A stretch of 64,000 nt of DNA from Otis tarda (GCA_026413225.1 CM048556.1:21181115-21245114), one strand, 5' to 3'; positions 42,961-54,000 are shown, numbered from the stretch's first letter. Made by a program: numbers and translations. The notes: generated by a model from the letters alone, not told the origin.

Positions 42961-43918
42961 ATCTTTTTTTTTCCCCTCCTTTCGATATTTCAGGACCGCC
43001 TTGTGTCTCCTTCTCCCTCCTGCCCCCCCGGCCCTTCCCCACCTCCTCGTTCCCAGGGTGTCTGCGCCGAAACACGAGTTGCTGTCCCGAACTGGACATC
43101 TGGCACTTGTCTTGATATTAATTTTGTCTTGCTCAAGGATAACAGATTTTTCAATATGCCACCCTGGGTTTTTTTTTGCATTACTCTGGCTCCTGGCCTC
43201 CGACCGAAGCTTTTGCTCCCTTGCAAAGGGCTTGGGTTCCTGGCAGCATCCAGAGTTTGGGATGCTGCCGTCAATTTGCCGATGGTCCCTTGGGAGAAAT
43301 CGGCTTCTTGGGGCAGAAGATAAAGCTCATTTCTGGTCTCAGCACCCGGGCAGCTCAGTTGATCTTTGCTTGGGCCACGGTGAGCTGGACACAGTTCCCT
43401 TCCAAGCTCCTTGGCTTGGTCTGGAAAGCAGGTGGGATGCTGCCAGCCGACGCCCAGCTTGGGTAGGGCACGGCAGACGTCAGGGTGGATTTGTGGCCCT
43501 GGAGAACGCCAAGGATCACTGCAGGCCACGAGCTGCCCCTCGCGAGATGGAGCAATGGTGGGGAACTGGGCTGAGCAGCCCTATGTGGCTACCCCACGGA
43601 GGGTTCCTCACTTCCACTCAGGAGAAAACAAAACCCACATAGATTTTGGTCCACATAAGCACTAGGACCTGGCTGACTTTCCCAGACCCAGCAGAAGAGA
43701 CACTCACCCCACAACAACGCCCCGTGGATGCACAAAGAAACTGGGAAGGCTCAGGTCATCGCGAGAAGGTCAGGCTGGTTGAAGTTGTACCTTCCAGTCC
43801 CGCACCCATGGAGTGGTGGACACCTAAAGAAACTGGGACCATCCCATGAGAAATCAATGAGAGAAGCAAACCTCACCATGGACCCAGAATGAAATGACCA
43901 GGCTGGGGGCCAGCAGCA

Positions 43919-43982
43919 GAGCTTAAATAACCTCCTGGGCCCATGGGTGGGGGCGTGGGTCCCAGGTGAGGCTGCTCAGGGC
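43919..43982 (+). repeat. 64-bp dispersed repeat, copy 1
   Basis: Matches 46320-46383 at 61 of 64 positions. It starts GAGCTTAAATAACCTCC and ends GGTGAGGCTGCTCAGGGC. Family unknown to me; possibly a short interspersed element or a local duplication. Confidence 0.9.
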
Positions 43983-45883
43983 CATCAAGGGCTAGTAGCA
44001 CCCATGGAAGGTGGCAATTTGGCCCTGCAGCTGCCAAGATGTGGCTTTACTGGTTGGACGGTCGTGCCCAGCTGGGCTGTGCTGGGGGTGCCGCGGTGGT
44101 CGCTGCGCCTGTGGGTCTGAGGACCTGCCGCCAAAATCACACCCTGGAAAGCTTGGGAATTACCCGAAATATCCACATGAGCAGGAGCTGGGCATAACTG
44201 AGCATCCCTTCGCTGGGGCTCAGGGGGACGGCAGGGGTTTCCAATGGTCCCGTTCGCAGCCGTTAACTGGGGAGGTTAAAAAGCGGCTTCTCCCATGGCT
44301 CAGCCAAATTTGGCTGTCCTTGCCTAAAAATGTGTGCCTGACTCCTCCTTGGCTGCTTCTGCTGCGAGCTCTCAGTCTTGTTAGGACTTTTTGGGGGAGA
44401 GATTAAAGGGGGTCTGTCTTCCCCAGGGATGCTCTCCCATGGGATGGTCTCAGGTACTGTTTTCAGACCACGTACCCACCTTCTGCCCATCCTTTCAGAC
44501 CTCAGATCCCTTTTTTTCTTCATTCCCCCTGGGATCCCCACGGGGGACGGAGGCGCGGGTGGCCCCGATTCCTCCCGGGCCTCCTGCGCGGGGACAAAAA
44601 GCCCCGGGTGCCAGTGGTGGCCGCGTCCCAGGCGGATGCTGAGAATGGCTCTTTGTTCCCTCTTTCTAATTGCTGGGCCCAAGCCGCTCGTTAACAGCTC
44701 TGCCCTCCCGTCCCTGCAGCCGCCGTTTCGGGGGAACCCCCCCCGTGGGGACGTGCTGGGGCTCAGCCTCTGAATTTCGGGGTGACACATAAAATGGGCT
44801 CAAAACCAGCTTGGGGTGAATCCGCTGGTGCTGCTCATCTCTTTACGCAGCCCGGAGGAGGTGGGGTTCAGGGGGTGCCCGGAAAAGGGGGGTTGGACGC
44901 TGCCAGAGCAGATGCCCATCAGCAGGTACCCCCAAAAACTCCGTCGCAGTTTTCTCCGCTGAAAAACAACCAGCTGGCAGAAGCCTCTTGGGTTTTTTGG
45001 GGGCCAGGGACAGCGCCAGCCCCGCCATCCCTGTGCGGTGGCTTTGGGAAGGACACGGGGTTTGCTCCCCGCCCGAAGCATCGCACGACCCTACGGAGGG
45101 TCCGGGGCTGGGGGGTCCTTCCCGTGGCGCCCCGATTGCCCCCGGGGCAAAGCGGGGCCCAGCCACTCACCCCCGGTTCGTACAGAGCTGGGAGCACAAT
45201 CGGCCCTTTGGGAATCTCGATAGGAATGATTTAGGAATAATTTTTTTTTTGGACTCTTTCATGGAGGGAGCTTGGATTTGCATTTGAAAACTGCGGAGGA
45301 GCTGGCGGGGGGACGGGAGCGCTGGCCGGGTGCTGTCAATGGGAAACTGTTCTGTCTAACGCTCCCGGGGCCAAAAAATGTGAACTCTGCAGATTTCTGG
45401 CTCCGTCCGTGGTCAGGATTGCTGGCTCTGTTGTTGGCGTCCGGCTGCTCTGCTCCCGGCTATTAATGGCTCTGCTCGGAAGCTGGTTTTTCCTTCTCTG
45501 CCGAAGCCGAGTGGAGTTTTGGGAAAGATGGAGGGGATGGGGGGTGCTCGGGATGTGAAATGATGGGGATCCAGCTCACTGCCTTTGGGACCTGGGAAGA
45601 CTGTCCGTGCTCTCTGGTCCTTATGAGCCTGGGATCCAGTTTGTGGTGCCACCGATTTGCCTCGGCACTGGGAGGGGCGGAGCTGAGGCCCGATGCACTC
45701 GTGTCACATAAGATCCCCCTTGTGCAAGCCTGCGGGGTCACCGCCTGCTTTCTGCCTGCCTGCGTCCCAGTCCCCAGCTCCAGAACCTCAGGTGACACCA
45801 CCGTGGTTCATAAACGGCCCCTTTTTTTTTTTTTTTTTTTTATTTTCTCCTCCTTTCTCAGCCAGTTTTACACTGCTCACCCT

Positions 45884-46250
45884 TGACGTCAGCGGGGTAA
45901 CTGGCCCCCAGCACCCACCACCCCGTGGTGCCCGTCCTTCCTCGCCATCTCGCTGGAGATGAGGCCGTTGAGTGGGAGCAATCCCCCTCCACCTCCGTGA
46001 GCCCCGGAGCGGGGGGCACGGGGACGCTGCGGAGAGCGGGGGGCGAGCCGGCCGCCGCAGCGGTGTAGCGCACGCACGAATAAAACCCCGGAGAGCTGAG
46101 CTGGAAATAATGACATCACAAGCGCTTGCTCGCTTCTGGGCGCCCTTTGGGTCGGGCGAGCCGGCATCCGGAGGTTTGCACCCGCCGAGCGTCCCCTGCG
46201 TCCTCCGTATCCCGGCGTGGGAAGGACGAGTCCCCTGGGCAGGGAGCCGA
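45884..46250 (+). promoter_or_regulatory. possible alternative WASF4 promoter
   Basis: CpG-rich segment 180-550 bp upstream of the first coding exon. It carries a perfect CRE palindrome TGACGTCA (45884-45891) and a second CRE-like TGACATCA (46111-46118). It may be a proximal promoter used instead of, or with, the island at 39 kb. Inference from composition and motifs. Confidence 0.3.
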
Positions 46251-46319
46251 GGGAACGGGGAGAAAAATCCAGGCAAATGGCAAAAGCTGTGGTATTTTAT
46301 TATTTTATTTTATAAAGCT

Positions 46320-46383
46320 GAGCTTAAATAACCTCCTGGGCCCACGGGTGGGGGCGTGGGTCCCGGGTGAGGCTGCTGAGGGC
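46320..46383 (+). repeat. 64-bp dispersed repeat, copy 2
   Basis: Second copy of the element at 43919-43982, with three substitutions. It ends 47 bp before the acceptor of the first WASF4 coding exon, so it touches the branch-point neighbourhood. Confidence 0.9.
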
Positions 46384-46430
46384 AGCCGAATTTTATTTAT
46401 TTCAATTTTCTCTTTTTCTCCTTCGCCCAG

Positions 46431-46589
46431 GAGAGGCGTGAGGGCTCGCCGGCAGCATGCCGCTGGTGAAGAGGAATATCGAGCCCCGGCACCTGTGCCG
46501 GGGCGCTCTCCCCGAGGGGGTGACGAGTGAGCTGGAGTGCGTCACCAACAGCACGCTGGCTGCCATCATCAAGCAGCTGGGCAGCCTCA
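46431..46589 (+). CDS. WASF4: WASF4 first coding exon (5' UTR 46431-46456, ATG 46457)
   Basis: Acceptor CTTCGCCCAG|GAGAGG after a strong pyrimidine tract, 26 nt of 5' UTR, then ATG in the context GGCAGCATGC. Encodes residues 1-44 of the WAVE homology domain, ending IIKQLGSL. Donor CTCA|gtaagtca (phase 1). Confidence 0.92.
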
Positions 46590-49500
46590 GTAAGTCACGG
46601 CGCGGGACGGGGGGACAGGGCGGTGGGATGCCGGCGGGATGCCGGCTGGATGCCGCGGTCGTTTGGTCCGGTTCCAGTCGCAGAGAAACAGCCGTGCAGG
46701 CTGCAGCCACCCCTCATTCCGTGGGAATTACCTAACTAATAAAAAAAGGGGGATGCGCAGGGTCAAGGCCAGCGCGGGGACTTGGGGACATTTTTAAGAC
46801 CTGGTTTCCTCCCGTAGCCGGCCTGCGCCGTGGGGGACAGAAAGCCTTCGCGAGCCCCGTGCTTCTCGCCTCGGAAGCGCAGGCTCTTCAGGGATCTCCC
46901 TCTTTTTTTTTTTTCCCCCCCACTCCAGAATTAGATTCTTCTCTAAAACACTCCTGGAAAAATAAACCCTGCTGCCGGACGTGTGGCAGCCCGCGTGAGC
47001 AGCACCCACGGGTGCTCCGGCTGTGGCTGCCTCATCCAGGGGAAAAGGAAATTAAATACAAACGGCCGAGCGGAGCGGATATCGAAAGCGCCTTGATCTC
47101 GGGAGGCGTTCGGTGCATGCTTTCGGAGGGAACCCCGAGGTGCTGGGCTGGGTGCTGGGACGGGATGGGTGCTGTAGCCTGCAGGTGTCAGCAATGCTCT
47201 GCCGGGCACCCCGCTCAGACCTGGGATAATTATAACCCTGATAATGAGCTATCATAGTGATGCAGGAAAGAAAATAAACCAAAAAACCTGCTAAAGTGAA
47301 AAAATTCACGGCTTCTCCCCGCTGTAGCGCTCTCCCCGCCGCCCTGCGCTCCGTTTTCCACCTTCAGGGCTGGGTTTCTGCGGGTGACGCTGCACGGCCA
47401 GGAGGTGCTGGGGGGTTTTTGTTTGGTTGCATCTGCCCTGGAAGATCCCAAGGGTTTTTAGGATGAGCCCCGCCGCGGTTTGGTGCCTCCCGCGGGTACC
47501 GCTTGCGCTGAAAAGGATGCTCGTGCGCGGAGGAGGGCAGGTGGCTTCTGCTCCCCTCCCTCCACGCAGCGCTTGGCCAGGTCCGGGTGAGGGTGAAGCT
47601 CAGCTCCCCAAAAAACCAAGGCAAAAAAACCCAAGGGTGCCTGTTGCCCTCCGGCAGGCAGGCACGCGGAGGACATCTTCGGCGAGCTCTTCAACGAAGC
47701 CAACAGTTTCTACATGCGGATGAACTCGCTGCAGGAGAGGGTGGACCTGTTGGTCATCAAGGTGACGCAGCTGGACTCCACCGTGGAGGAAGGTGAGGGG
47801 CTGGGGCTATTTTGGGGCGATGGCCAGGCCAGGGATGTGCCATGCCCCGTTCAGGGGGCTGAGGTCACCCCTACATCCCACCTTCTTCCTGTTTCTTCCA
47901 GTTTCGCTGCAGGACATCAACATGCGGAAAGCCTTCAAGAGCTCCACGGTGCAGAACCAGCAGGTCGTGTCTCGCAACTCCATCCCCAACCCGGTGATGG
48001 AGATGTACCAGCGCTGCGACAAGCCACCGCCGCTCAACATCCTCACGCCCTACAGGTAAGGCAGCCTGCACATCGCTCCAAGGGGGGACCGAGGGGCCCT
48101 TTCCAGGAGAGGCATCGGGGGTGCACCCCATTTGCTGCTTGGCAAGGGCAGAGGGGCTGTTTTCTCCAGTTGCTGTGCCACCGTCCCCATTGCGTAGGGT
48201 GCTTGGGACGAGTGACCCCATCCAGTAGTGCTGCAGGTAGTGACCGATGCGTTGAAGATGTTCATGGTGGGGCAACAGCTTATGACCATGATTGTACCAA
48301 CCACCCCTGCTCAGGGGAAGAGAGGTCTTCTTCTGTGGCTGATAACCCCATCTCTTCCCTCCCCAACCCCTTAGGGACGACAAAAAGGATGGCCTGAAGT
48401 TCTACACCGACCCCTCCTACTTCTTCAACCTATGGAAGGAGAAAATGTTGCAGGCCACAGAAGATAAGAGGAAGGAGAAGCGCCGGCAGAAGGTAACGGA
48501 CAGGCGGGTGACCCCGGGTGCTCCCCCTCGTTGCGGTGGGTGCATCTCTTGGGGCTGGGCGATGCTCCCAGGATACTGCTTGTGGTCCCGAGCAAGGCTG
48601 GAGATGGAGCCACGGCTTGTGTGTGCCCCCAGGAGCAGCGGCTGGTGGAGGACTCCACCCGGGAGGTGAAGAAAGTGAGGAAAGCCCGCAACCGGCGCCT
48701 GGAGTGGAACATGATGGCGTATGATAAAGAGTTTCGACCCGATAACAGGTTCTCACCATCCCCCTATCACATGGCGTCATCGGAAGGATCACTGTCCCCA
48801 GATAATAGGCAGGTTTTACCTACTACGCGTTAGCTCACCGGCTCTCCTTTGGTTTCCTCTTCTTCTCCGTCTTTGGGGGACGCGCTGCCCGCAGCAGGGT
48901 CGGGGTGGTGAGCCGTAAACCCATGGTAGCTTCATGGGCAGCTGGTGCCCCCGGGGTCGCATCCTGGACCTCAGGAGCAGCCTTGGTTTTGGGATAAAGT
49001 CTGGGTACAGCAAAGGGAAAAGATTGGTTCATCTGTGTTGGTGTCCTCCTCCCCTCCGCTCTCTCCCTGCTTGCTTGCACATCTGTATTTTTGTGGCCAT
49101 TTTTTGTTTTGTTGTCTCAATCCCAAAATATTCCCAAACTCACGTCCTCCCCAACCCCCCTGCCCAGCCAAGCACCCTCCCAGGAGTACGACCGTTGGGT
49201 TTTCCTGTGCCGTAGATCTTACGCGTCGGACGCGGCCGACCACTCGTACCCGGCGAGCCCCAACCACCCCGCGCAGCTGCTGGCCCCAGCGTCCCACCTG
49301 GCCCCGGCGGAGCACAAGGAAGGGGTGCTGGCAGCTGCCCCCCAACAGGAGCATGTCTACCGCCCGGTGCCAGCGGCGGGCAGCCGACAGAACAGCCTCA
49401 ACCGCCTTCAGCAGCCCCACGCACCGCAGCAGCCCCCCGAGGCTATCCTCAATGGCCCAAGACCTCACTTGGTCAAGGATTACGGGTACAGCTTCAGCCT

Positions 49501-51074
49501 GCCTCTTCTGAGGGATGCCCAGGGGAAGGGGGGCTTGGTGGGGGGCTGACCTCCTCAATTTCTGGGCTGATGTAGCGGGGAGAGCCCTCCTCTGCAGCCG
49601 CTGTGGTCTGAAACTGCTGGTGAGACCCAAGGCCAAATCGGTCAAGAGCGCTTTTGGGGTAACGTCACCCCAGACAAGGGGACAAGGCGGATCGGTGGGA
49701 CCATTTTCCCTTGGGATGTTGGTTGCCTTCCCACCACCGCGTGCCCCATAGCCTATCCCGCCGGCAGAGTCCCCCACCTCCATGGGGACAGAGCTTACGT
49801 GGGGGTCCAGGGCAAACCAAGCCACAGCTCAGCCGATCATTGCCCAGGATGGGTGGTGGGTACCTGGGATGGGTGTTGGGTGCCGCCGTTCCTCGTGCCA
49901 CTGACATGGCTTTGCCCTCCTGTTGCAGCCCACAGCCGGTGCCGATGGCAGAGTACTTCGTGCCGCCCGCCCCGCCACCCCCACCGCCCGTCATCCCCTC
50001 CGCGCAGACCGCCTTCGACAGTCCCATCTCAGCTGCCCCCGTGCTGGCCCCCGGCTCGGCCGCACCCCCCTCCTACGCACCCTCACCACCCCCCGCGCCC
50101 CCCGGCCCTTACTCCACTTCCCCGCCGCAGGCCGGCCCCATGGGACCCCCGGTGGCACCCCCACCACCGCCGCCGGGGCCTCCCGCCATCGCCGCCTCAC
50201 CAGCACACTCGGCGTCACCGCCGGCCCCCGTCGTGGAGCCCCGAAAGCCGCAGATCCCGCTGATGCCCATGAGCGATGCCCGGAGCGACCTGCTGGCAGC
50301 CATCCGCAGGGGTGAGCGGCGGGGATGATGGCAACGGAAAGGGGAGGGGACAGGTCCTCAACACTGCCACCACCATGGCAAAATACCTCTTGGTGTAGAG
50401 TTGGGTGGCATTGGCTTTGTTGAGCGCAAGACGAGCCCTGGTGATGTGTGAAGGTGGTGGCACCCAGGTGGGCCCTGGGGAGGGAAAGAAATGCAATGTA
50501 GGGGGTTGGAGGGAGGTGGAAGAAACCCATGGCTGGAGGTGGGACAGAGCTCCGCAGGGATGACCGGCAGCTCTCGTGCACGTGGCCTCCTTCCAGGCTG
50601 TAGTGGATGATGTGCTCCAAGGCTTCTCCCATTTCCTCCTCCTGCAAATCTTCAGGTTGAAGGGTAGATTTAATGTTCAAGAAGGTTCTTCGTCTTCAGG
50701 TTGAGTGGAAGCAGAGGAGGAGCTTTATTCTACGATATAGCTTTATGATCACACGCAGCACATTATTAGCTCATATAGCTTTATAATTTCGTGCACCTTC
50801 CCGCACGGGGGCTGCAGCCATCTTGTTTCAGCCAATACTATTAACTGGGGGTTAATTAGCTGCACGTTGGGTGCTGGGCACGTTGCCCCTAAAGCCTTTC
50901 CCCTTCCCTACTGCAGGAATCCAACTCCGGAAAGTCCAGGAGCAATGGGAACAAGAGGCCAAAAAAGAGCCCGTGGGCAACGACGTGGCGACCATCCTGT
51001 CCCGCCGGATCGCGGTGGAGTACAGCGAATCCGACGACGACTCCGAGCTGGACGATAACGAGTGGTCGGACTGA
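46457..51074 (+). CDS. WASF4: WAVE/WASF family protein, WASF3-like (avian Wave4), whole coding region
   Basis: Nucleation-promoting factor that, in the WAVE regulatory complex, activates Arp2/3 downstream of Rac to build branched actin at the leading edge. Eight coding exons join into 1527 nt (508 residues; human WASF3 has 502). The N-terminal WAVE homology domain starts [21 protein letters not shown] basic stretch ([19 protein letters not shown]) spans about 172-210, and the proline-rich region about 335-435. The C-terminal VCA is complete: WH2 at about 444-461 ([13 protein letters not shown]), central region [13 protein letters not shown] (480-492) and an acidic tail with Trp506. Tyr151 in [10 protein letters not shown] is conserved. 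Sequence is closest to WASF3 (e.g. [35 protein letters not shown]). The head-to-head neighbour SLC16A2 marks it as the fourth paralogue rather than WASF3 itself, which is linked to GPR12/CDK8 in other vertebrates. Confidence 0.88.
46590..47657 (+). other. WASF4 intron after first coding exon
   Basis: 1068-bp GT-AG intron with a T-rich tract near 46902-46920 and no repeat recognised. Confidence 0.85.
47658..47792 (+). CDS. WASF4: WASF4 coding exon 2
   Basis: 135 nt, residues 45-89: [20 protein letters not shown] followed by [20 protein letters not shown]. This is the coiled, helical WAVE homology segment that packs with ABI/BRK1. Acceptor CCTCCGGCAG; donor GAGGAAG|gtgagg. Confidence 0.95.
47902..48055 (+). 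CDS. WASF4: WASF4 coding exon 3
   Basis: 154 nt, residues 90-140: [20 protein letters not shown] then [20 protein letters not shown] and [11 protein letters not shown]. Acceptor TTTCTTCCAG; donor CTACAG|gtaagg (phase 2). Confidence 0.95.
48375..48492 (+). CDS. WASF4: WASF4 coding exon 4
   Basis: 118 nt, residues 141-180: [20 protein letters not shown] and [19 protein letters not shown]. Includes Tyr151, equivalent to the phosphorylated tyrosine of WAVE proteins, and the start of the basic region. Acceptor ACCCCTTAG; donor CAGAAG|gtaacg (phase 0). Confidence 0.95.
48633..48808 (+). CDS. WASF4: WASF4 coding exon 5 (GC donor)
   Basis: 176 nt, residues 181-238: [38 protein letters not shown] and [10 protein letters not shown]. 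The frame and the family sequence (SLSPDxR then SxASD) place the end after AATAG, where the intron starts gcaggt instead of gt. A GT donor 3 bp downstream (GGCAG|gtttta) is possible only with a different acceptor. Confidence 0.88.
48809..49215 (+). other. WASF4 GC-AG intron
   Basis: 407-bp intron inferred between AATAG|gcaggt and GCCGTAG|A. The GC donor is flanked by AG and followed by AGGT, as expected for functional GC-AG introns. Joining here rebuilds the Arg-Ser-Tyr-Ala-Ser-Asp sequence of the family. Confidence 0.65.
49216..49485 (+). CDS. WASF4: WASF4 coding exon 6
   Basis: 270 nt, residues 239-328 (numbering counts the split Arg239): [20 protein letters not shown] to [11 protein letters not shown]. 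It is the variable, Pro/Gln/Ala-rich linker, homologous to the SHASDV...ADYG stretch of WASF3. Acceptor CTGTGCCGTAG; donor TACGG|gtacag (phase 2). An alternative acceptor at CTCCCAG (exon from 49184) would add an in-frame segment beginning [10 protein letters not shown]. Confidence 0.8.
49929..50311 (+). CDS. WASF4: WASF4 coding exon 7
   Basis: 383 nt, residues 329-456. [20 protein letters not shown] and VIPSAQTAF precede the polyproline SH3/profilin-binding region. The exon ends with [16 protein letters not shown], the start of the WH2 actin-binding motif. Acceptor CTGTTGCAG; donor CGCAGGG|gtgagc (phase 1). Confidence 0.93.
50312..50916 (+). other. WASF4 last intron, with possible minus-strand LTR-like segment
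   Basis: 605-bp GT-AG intron. In minus orientation it has a TATAAAG box (50779-50785) and, 55 bp on, an AATAAAGCTCC motif (50724-50729). This spacing and the surrounding sequence recall the U3-R junction of a retroviral solo LTR. No gag/pol remnant is visible and the boundaries are uncertain. Confidence 0.3.
50917..51074 (+). CDS. WASF4: WASF4 last coding exon with stop
   Basis: 158 nt, residues 457-508 plus [23 protein letters not shown] then [17 protein letters not shown] and the acidic end [13 protein letters not shown]. It supplies the second half of WH2, the Arp2/3-binding central region and the acidic motif with its tryptophan. W467 replaces the arginine of WASF3 in VQEQR. Acceptor CCCTACTGCAG. 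Confidence 0.95.
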
Positions 51075-54000
51075 GGGGCCCCGGGGCTGGGCTGGCGCGG
51101 AGCTGCCCGGCTCCGTACCAGGTGTGTATAGGCGCCTTCCCCCCAACGTCGATGCCAACAAGCGCGGGCGGCCCCGCTCGTTCAGGAGCTTTGCTTTTAC
51201 ACCACGTTGTAAACCCTTCGGGCAGCAGCAGCACTGGTAGGACACACCTCGGAGGCAGTGAGACCAGAAATTAGCACCACCTTCACATTTAACGACTTCA
51301 AAAAAATGCTCTGAAGGCAGGTTGATAAGATTACTCCAGATTTACACCTAGAGCAAGACCAGAGACCGGCCCTGAGCGTGCTTTGCTAGAGAAGGGAAAC
51401 CCAGAGGCAGCAGGGCTTTTTTGGCAAGATGTTAAGTGTGTTCATGAGAAGCTCCTGGAGAAGAAGCCGGATTGCCCAGCTGGTGTCACCGCAGGCATAC
51501 GGGGATGGCCGTGCACCGGGTTTGGGGATGCTCCACTGCCCGCGTTGGTAGGATCGGGCTGCGTGTGGGCAGGAGGCTCCATCCCCATAGAGCGATGCGC
51601 GGTGTTTTGCGGCGGTTGCGTAGGGATGGTCGCCATCGTGCTGTTGCTCCTTGGGAGAAAGCCAAGGTGTTGGTGACGTGAGCCCGTTTCCACCCTTAGG
51701 ACGAGTTTTCCGGGAGAAAAGCATGAAGGCAAGGCTTGTGCAGCTGCCAAGGAGACACGGCGCTTGGCCGGGCTTTGAAGGGTGCAATGGGTGCTGTCCT
51801 TGGGGGGAAAGGAGCTGCTGGCAAGGGAGCAGAGCATCCAGAGAGCTTCCCCAAGCCTTACTCTCCTTGGCCACCATTCTATACCAACGGCTACACCGTT
51901 TCAGTGTTATTTTGAAAAAAAAATAATAATTAGACAAAATGATGCTTTTAGGTAAACTCTCGACTTGCACTTTGCAGCTCCGTACCACTGAGATCGACTT
52001 GGGCCCAGGCACTGATCCCCCCCGGCCCGATCCTGCCCCATCCCTCGCCCCACGAGCTGGCATTGATGGGGAAGCCCGGAGAGCTGGGGGCCCCCACCAC
52101 GGCACTGAAAATACCAGTTTGCTCGTCAAACTGGAACGTGGTTCTTTGAAGGCTTTTCACGCAGCTACGAAGGGAGGAGACATGGGAAGGCAGAGCGAAG
52201 GGGCGGGGAACACTGAAAATATCACAGCTGGGAGGGAGAGCATGCAGAGAGCTGGGAGAGGTTCCCCACCAGCAGAAAAGGGGCCAGGACCAGGCACGGA
52301 CTTCGCCGGCATTGTCCTAAGGTCCTCTCTTGTGTTCCCATGTACCATGAGTCCTTGAACGTGAGAAAACTGAGTCCCCACGTTGCATCTTTTCTGGGGA
52401 GAAGCTGGGCTCTGAGCCCACCTCCCCAGCTCCCCCAGTGGCCGCCTACATGATGGCTACCAAAGCAGTATTTTGACTATCTAGGAGCAACCAGACCTGT
52501 AAAGGAGATGGGACGACATGGCTGGGACCCAAAATACTCAAAGGCTGATGCTTGAATTCACCCTGAGAAATGCTGACCTTGAACCATGCCCCGAGTATCT
52601 GCTCATTTTTTGCCTGGTGAGAAATCCGTTGTGGTGGGATGCGATGAACCCCCTGTTCAGCTACTGAGAAATACCCCCAGGAGCCCTCCCTTCTCTTGAG
52701 TGGCACAAAACGGTCCCTTGTCCCTTGGATATGACGCCTCCCACATCTCCGCATCCGGGCTGCACGCTCTGGTGTTGAGCGGGGGGCTCAAATGGAGGAG
52801 CAGTGAGGATGCGGGAGAAGACAAGAGCGGTTGGGGAAGGGTCTGGTGGTAGGATGCCTTACCTTGGGAGAACATCAGGAAATTCCTGATGTTCCATGTT
52901 CACCAGGAGCTTTCGCTTCTGATGTTCACCCTCTGAGATGCAGGGAATCGTCTGCAAAAGCTTTGGGCTTTTTGGCCAAAGCCTGGCGTCTCCACCCAAG
53001 CAGAGAGCCTCTGCTATGTCTGTGGTGGGCTTTCCTGGACCAGGGGCTGGGGTTTGACCTGGAGGAAGTTCAGCAGAAAGTCTTGTAAAACTTCAGAGGA
53101 CCATTTAAGAGTCATAGTAGTATTTATTGCGGAGTGTCGTTAATATAGATGCCATCATGATGCTGTTTGTATGCGAAGGGACGTTGGGTTTATGTGGATA
53201 ATTTAGGAAAAGCAACAACCCTTTGAGAGAAAGAGCATAGCAGAAGGCTGTCGGAGCTGCTGTTACTTGTTACGGTGGTCGAGGGGCTGCAGAAACCCGG
53301 GAGTCCCACCAAAGCGGGATGCACGTGAAGGCAGGGACATGCAAGGCTGCAGTGTCCCTTGGGTCCGTGACTGCCCCAGTTCTGGGAAGCTGAGCTGATT
53401 CTGGTGGGAACGGGAGAGGAGCTGAGTGCCCCTAAAAGACTGGGTCCCTTCTTTTCATGCACTAGTTGCTTTATGCGCGTCACATGAACGGGCGATGATT
53501 CTGGTAGGACTCCGTTGGCATGTGATGGGTCAGGATTGTCCCCTGTAGCCTCCCACTTCTCTGTCACCTCACACCAACTTTGCTATGGTTGGGATCGGCA
53601 GCAATCAGCCAACCCATGCTGCTACCAGGGTCAACGCCATTGCACGGCAAAGCGCTCGACAATCACGTAATTCAAGCCTTGCTTGCCCCAAGCACAGGTC
53701 ACCTTTGCAGAGGTGATGCATGGCTGGGAGCCTGAGGGGCGCAGGGAGCAAGGCTCACCCTTCTTTCCTCGTGCTTTTACATTTCTCCACCATCCTCTCC
53801 TCTTCAGGCATCCCAGCGCGTCCTCGCTCCTTGTGTTCTGCTTAAGGAAACTCCCAGCCCCTGATGTCACAAGCCCATTTCACATGCTCAAACCCAAGGC
53901 AAGTCAGCAGGACCGTAACCTCCTGGCATTGCCTGTTGCTTGAAGACATTATGACCCAGCTCTTCCAGGGGTCTGAACTGGCTCAGCTCCACTGAAGCTG

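Larger units (their letters stand above)
39300..46430 (+). other. putative WASF4 intron 1
   Basis: 7.1 kb between the candidate non-coding exon and the first coding exon. It contains the G-rich degenerate repeat (39340-39965), a T26-type tract near 40208-40233, a 21-bp duplication (41934-41975) and candidate regulatory islands. It also contains both copies of a 64-bp duplication (43919-43982 and 46320-46383). No other gene recognised. Confidence 0.4.

Noticed and set aside
49991-50680. 229-codon minus-strand frame overlapping WASF4 exon 49929-50311
   Set aside because: Antisense shadow of the proline-rich exon plus intron. No homology, and the sense strand is clearly the WASF coding frame.
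46457-51074. Calling the gene plain WASF3
   Set aside because: Protein similarity is high, but adjacency and orientation to SLC16A2 fit the Wave4 paralogue; WASF3 sits in a different conserved neighbourhood. A phylogeny is needed to settle it.
39300-51074. FTX-type microRNA hairpins (miR-374/545/421 family) within the WASF gene
   Set aside because: No matching hairpin was noticed when reading the introns. These miRNAs are thought to be a mammalian addition. A proper folding scan was not possible.
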